In this document: one piece after another, positions 62,101-64,000 of the stretch
Layout of the letters: each line of letters opens with the position of its first letter
Position numbering within the stretch: position 1 is the stretch's first letter
DNA from: Allorhizobium ampelinum S4
GTDB taxonomy: Bacteria > Pseudomonadota > Alphaproteobacteria > Rhizobiales > Rhizobiaceae
DNA length: 64,000 nucleotides
NCBI RefSeq assembly: GCF_000016285.1
Contig: NC_011989.1
Span: forward strand, 3,635,001-3,699,000
Direction of reading: 5' to 3'
The notes under the pieces: model-generated
Databases searched by the model: none
What the model was told of the DNA's origin: nothing
Seen by the model: the letters and a program-made list of their open reading frames with translations, nothing else
Translations under genes and position numbers: made by a program

Positions 62101-64000
62101 GATCAGCAGCAATTGCCAGATCAGCGTATCGATCGGGCTCATGGCGAACCAGCCGATCACGGACGCGGCGAACCAGGCAATCGGGGTCAGCGACCGGCGC
62201 AGGTTGTCGACCATTTTCCAACGGCCAAGCGAGGTAATACCGCGCTTCGGATCGAGGATATAGGGCAGCAACTGCCAGTCGCCCCGCGCCCAGCGATGCT
62301 GGCGGGAAATTTCCACTTCGTAGCGGGTCGGAAAATCCTCGACCAGTTCGACATCGGTCACCAGCGCACAGCGGGCGAACGAGCCTTCGAGCAGGTCGTG
62401 GCTGAGGACGGTATTCTCGTCGATCTGGCCCTTGATGGCACGCTCGAAAGCATCGACATGGTAAAGGCCCTTACCGGTGAAGCTGCCTTCACCGGTAATG
62501 TCCTGATAGACATCAGAAACGGTAAAGACGTAAGGATCGAGACCGCGATTGATCGAAAACACCCGCTGGAACACCGAGGCGTCCTTGCCTGTGGTCAGCG
62601 AGGGGGTGACACGCGGCTGAAGAATCCCATACCCGCTGACCACACGACCGGTTTCCGGGTCATGCACAGGCCGATTGATCGGATGATACATCTTGCCGAC
62701 CATCTTGGTCACGGCATCGCGCATCAGCCGGGTGTCGGCGTCCAGCGTCATCACATATTGCACGCCATCCGGCACCGTATTGGCGCCCGGCAGGTAGGAT
62801 GTATCCTTGTCGCCGCGCAACAGCAGGTTCAACTCATGCAGCTTGCCCCGCTTGCGCTCCCAACCCATCCAGCAATCTTCCTGGGGATTGAACAGACGGC
62901 GGCGGTGCAGGAAATAGAAACGGGTCTTGCCGTCTTCGTTGTAGCGGGCGTTTAGCACAGCCATTTCCCGCTTGGCATATTCCAGCACTTCGAGATCGGC
63001 TTCGGTCTCTTCGACCTTGGCATCCGGCCAGTCGCTGAGCAGCGAAAAATACACTTCGCCACGCGGATTGGTGAGGTAATGGACTTCCAGATTGCGGACC
63101 AATTCATCGACATGGTCGCGCTTGGAGATCATGCAGGGAACGGCAACCAGCGTGCGGGCATCGTCCGGAATGCCCTCCTTGAACTCGTAACCGACCAGAC
63201 GGGCGGGCTTCAGGACAAAGGTGGACAGCGTGTTGAACAGGCCGGTTGCACCTTCGGATGCCGGCAAAGCAAACAGCACGACAAGAATGGCGATCAGCGG
63301 CACCGAAAGGCCAGCATAAGACAGGTACCAGGCAACAAGCGCCAGCGCCAATGCCGTCAGCGCCAGGACAGGCAGGGCAATGGCCAGCCAGTGCAACCGT
63401 TTGAAGCTGCGGGTAACAGCAATATGCGCCGGCACGCGATAACCGACCGCGCGTTCCAGCGCTTCCTTCTGCGCCCCCACGAGAACGCTGCCGACATTGG
63501 ACGGCGCATCGGAGAGATCACCGGTCGAGGCGGCGGCCTTCGACAGATCGATGGCGATCTGGGCTATTTCCAGCTCGCTTTTGTCGGAACGGCGGGCCAG
63601 CTTTTCAATCGTGTTGCGGTAGCTGTTGCGCGAACCGAAATCCAGCGCTTCGTAATCGCTGTGGCTGCGCAGAATCTTGTCAACATGGCTGACCTCTTCG
63701 ACCCAGACCGACCATTCGGTATCGTCGATGGTGCGCAGCCCCTTGATGATACTGCCCATGCTGACATTGCCGGACGAAAGCCGGTTATGCTCGGCGGCCA
63801 TCGCCTCTTCGGTGGTGCGGCCATTGGCCTCCAACCGCTGCTCCAGCCAGCTGACGGCAACGGCGGATGTCTGCGAACCGTTGCGCAAGCGATAGAGAAA
63901 CTGGGTGGCGAATGTATTGTCGTCGGCGAGTGATTCCAGCTGCTTCAAATATTCGCGGCAGGCGGCTTCGTCGTTCAGCCGGACGATTTCGTCAGCGGCC
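56110..64000 (-). CDS. ndvB: Cyclic beta-1,2-glucan synthase NdvB/ChvB (5' end beyond window)
   Basis: More than 2,600 residues visible; the frame is still open at the right edge (…DEIVRLNDEAACREYL), so the true start is outside. It makes and cyclises periplasmic beta-1,2-glucan, needed for hypo-osmotic adaptation and plant interaction in rhizobia and Agrobacterium. Transcription order: N-terminal region with two membrane spans near 63250-63420; glycosyltransferase 84 domain with MTLDADTRL (near 62740) and RQHRWARGDWQ (near 62290); further membrane spans (62200-61650); then large glucan-binding and chain-length-control GH94-like phosphorylase domains ending near the stop, with GGDWNDGMNRVG near 57030. 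No frameshift in the visible part. Confidence 0.96.
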   Translation of the reverse strand, partial: AADEIVRLNDEAACREYLKQLESLADDNTFATQFLYRLRNGSQTSAVAVSWLEQRLEANGRTTEEAMAAEHNRLSSGNVSMGSIIKGLRTIDDTEWSVWVEEVSHVDKILRSHSDYEALDFGSRNSYRNTIEKLARRSDKSELEIAQIAIDLSKAAASTGDLSDAPSNVGSVLVGAQKEALERAVGYRVPAHIAVTRSFKRLHWLAIALPVLALTALALALVAWYLSYAGLSVPLIAILVVLFALPASEGATGLFNTLSTFVLKPARLVGYEFKEGIPDDARTLVAVPCMISKRDHVDELVRNLEVHYLTNPRGEVYFSLLSDWPDAKVEETEADLEVLEYAKREMAVLNARYNEDGKTRFYFLHRRRLFNPQEDCWMGWERKRGKLHELNLLLRGDKDTSYLPGANTVPDGVQYVMTLDADTRLMRDAVTKMVGKMYHPINRPVHDPETGRVVSGYGILQPRVTPSLTTGKDASVFQRVFSINRGLDPYVFTVSDVYQDITGEGSFTGKGLYHVDAFERAIKGQIDENTVLSHDLLEGSFARCALVTDVELVEDFPTRYEVEISRQHRWARGDWQLLPYILDPKRGITSLGRWKMVDNLRRSLTPIAWFAASVIGWFAMSPIDTLIWQLLLIFSLFVAPTISLINALVPRQTDIVPSAHFQSLWADLRGANAQVALRIVFIADMACMMADAIVRSMYRLLVSRKLLLEWRTAASIQSVAQGSIPTYYRTMRYAPTLALVAFGLSAYEAGYGALIGLPFTLMWVLSPLVAWYVSQSAETEDRLLVPEETVIELRRIARRTWRYYETFANAGEHFLPPDNFQETPEPVVARRTSPTNIGVYLLSIVSARHFGWLGFEQTIEKLEQTIGTVEKMDKFRGHLYNWYHTDTLKSLGNRYISAVDSGNLAGHLIAISSACRHWAEAPSAHLQGSLDGIGDVGGILMEALKELPDDRKTVRPLRTRLYERIIGFNNALASVKREHEFASIRVINLAVLARDIQKLAANLHHELRSDKSTDLLRWSEALVAVCESHIADSAFDLSNIEPLRQRLASLRDRSRDLAFSMDFAFLFRKERRLLSIGYRVETMELDEACYDLLASEARLTSLFAIAKGDLPTEHWYKLGRQVVPIGSRAALVSWSGSMFEYLMPPLVMQERQGGILNQTNNLIVKEQMNHGKRLNIPWGISEAAFNARDHALAYQYTNFGVPTLGLKRGLGQNAVIAPYASILASQYDPKAAAENLKKLRALGALGAYGFHDAVDFTPTRVPKGKTCAVVYNYYAHHHGMSIAAIANVTFNGLLRELFHADPVIEAAELLLQEKAPREIPVMSAKYEPQTPGKGQADLLRPEIRTITDPLSKDRELVLLSNGHYSVMLTATGSGFSRWNGLSVSRWKADPTEDRNGTFIFLRDTASGEWWSTTAAPRRAAEEKTRVVFSDDKAEFTKTVGDITSTVECVVATEHDAEGRRVTLLNTGTEDRFIEVTSYMEPVLSSDDNDNAHPVFSRMFVKTELGRKGDVIRIERNKRSPSDPDICVAHLVSDTSGPGRNTEFETDRYKFIGRGRTLAEAAAFDPDAVLSGSDGFTLDPIASFRRVLRVPAGKKVSVVYWTIAAPSRQEVDVAIERYRHPDAFNHEMLHAWTRTQVEMRHIGITSQQAAAFQQLGRYLVYPDMHLRADPETVRAGLASQSALWPNSISGDYPIFAVRINDEMDTEVVREALSAQDYLQRHGVVTDVVILNERAASYAQDMQHALEQLAEGMRTKQAEGGQQHVFAVRRDLMDDSGWNAVLAAARVVLHARNGKITDQVTHAAELFAAPRGVDAIDADWYPPVPVMAGRADLVAPIIDGSDLEFWNGYGGFAADGAEYVVRLGPGQSTPQPWINVISNDNFGFHIAAEGSGFTWSRNSRDYQLTPWSNDAVTNRTGEAFYVADLDSGEVVSPISAASNRQDVVYETRHGLGYSVFSTEAAGLAVELTVTVDQVEPVRFTRLTIRNTGDSARRLRSYGYVEWILGNNPQKTAAFVLPSHDAETGSLMATNPYSIDYSGRFAFLTAVETASGFASSRREFIGRHGDIKMPQAVAKGSPLSGSIDPEGDPCAALAFDITLQPGEEASVTFLLGDAESIEQARSVIAAAKAKGFDGALTEAKSFWGDFTGHIKVKTGDKAFDHMVNHWLPYQTLACRIKARAGFYQASGAYGFRDQLQDSLAFLLYRPELARDQILNAASRQFKEGDVQHWWLPQNGAGIRSTISDDVVWLAYAVHSYVTATGDKAILDTDVSFLDGPTLALGRHDAFFKPEISAEKAPLYEHAARALDLAITRTGTNGLPLILGGDWNDGMNRVGVAGRGESVWLGWFLANALTVFTPFAEERKDSARVKAWAKYLKSLKAALEKAGWDGDHYRRGYFDDGDPLGSDQSDECRIDAIAQSWSVLSGFAEPERQQQAMNSVVGRLIDDEVGIVRLFTPPFEKSRLDPGYIKSYPPGVRENGGQYTHAAIWTGLALSKLGRNDEAWKVFSMLNPVHHAETTDEADRYRVEPYVVAADVYGGPGYEGRGGWTWYTGSAGWLYRFALEGFLGIHRQGEGISLKPALPSSLSSYEAEVSIGGKAVAITASRKADGSGYDVTANGAAVTEKDGAFAISL

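Noticed and set aside
60658..62955. 765-codon frame antisense to ndvB
   Set aside because: It is opposite conserved glycosyltransferase sequence, and its composition (Gln, His, Arg, Gly) is typical of a shadow frame.

Overview
The window looks like chromosomal DNA of a Rhizobiaceae alphaproteobacterium, most likely an Agrobacterium/Allorhizobium/Rhizobium relative. The evidence is the gene content: a very large cyclic beta-1,2-glucan synthase (ndvB/chvB), a 1,600-residue NAD-glutamate dehydrogenase, putA divergent from an Lrp-type putR, phaR-phaA-phaB, a CarD/CdnL regulator, leuD/leuB/asd, and an rkpA-rkpG-rkpH locus. GC-rich coding regions and short intergenic repeats of rhizobial character agree with this. 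Species is not assigned. I saw no rRNA, tRNA, CRISPR array, prophage or insertion sequence; most of the window is a housekeeping backbone.

Layout. 1-153: start of a response-regulator gene running off the left edge. 571-6182: a YhiN/HI0933-type flavoprotein, then putA and its divergent regulator putR. 6201-6308: a composite palindromic repeat. 6313-7375: a small unknown gene and a YigZ/IMPACT protein. 7386-17239: rkpH, rkpG and rkpA, transcribed leftward (order rkpA-rkpG-rkpH). 17769-24819: MFS exporter, ispG, OmpA-like lipoprotein, LysE exporter, polyprenyl synthase, mtgA, GST, rpmF. 24979-28047: phaR divergent from phaA, then phaB. 28143-28590: two tiny envelope genes. 28976-34597: Suv3-like RNA helicase with an S4 protein, 7Fe ferredoxin, CarD. 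34834-38196: MCP-like coiled-coil protein, DUF1737 protein, CitE-like lyase, small membrane protein. 38325-44774: leuD, leuB, PAP2 phosphatase, MHS transporter with a large insert, asd. 44903-56022: lytic transglycosylase, di-haem cytochrome, beta-carbonic anhydrase, pdxY, NAD-GDH, UMF1-type MFS. 56110-64000: ndvB, cut by the right edge.

The most interesting unit is rkpA-rkpG-rkpH. RkpA is a single-module, fully reducing polyketide/fatty-acid synthase (KS-AT-DH-degenerate MT-ER-KR-ACP) with no release domain. RkpG is an alpha-oxoamine synthase, the serine palmitoyltransferase/ALAS fold. RkpH is a short-chain reductase carrying the PPDTDTP motif of 3-ketosphinganine reductases. Together they have the chemistry of a sphingoid-base assembly line: build a chain, off-load it by decarboxylative condensation with an amino acid, reduce the 3-ketone. 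The homologous Sinorhizobium genes were named for K-antigen capsule production, but no capsule genes are adjacent here. The long-chain amino-alcohol product is my inference.

Other points: two repeat families shared by pattern with other rhizobia, one hairpin repeat present twice around fdxA, a roughly 190-residue periplasmic insert in an MHS transporter, and a soluble MCP-like protein with an eroded signalling tip.
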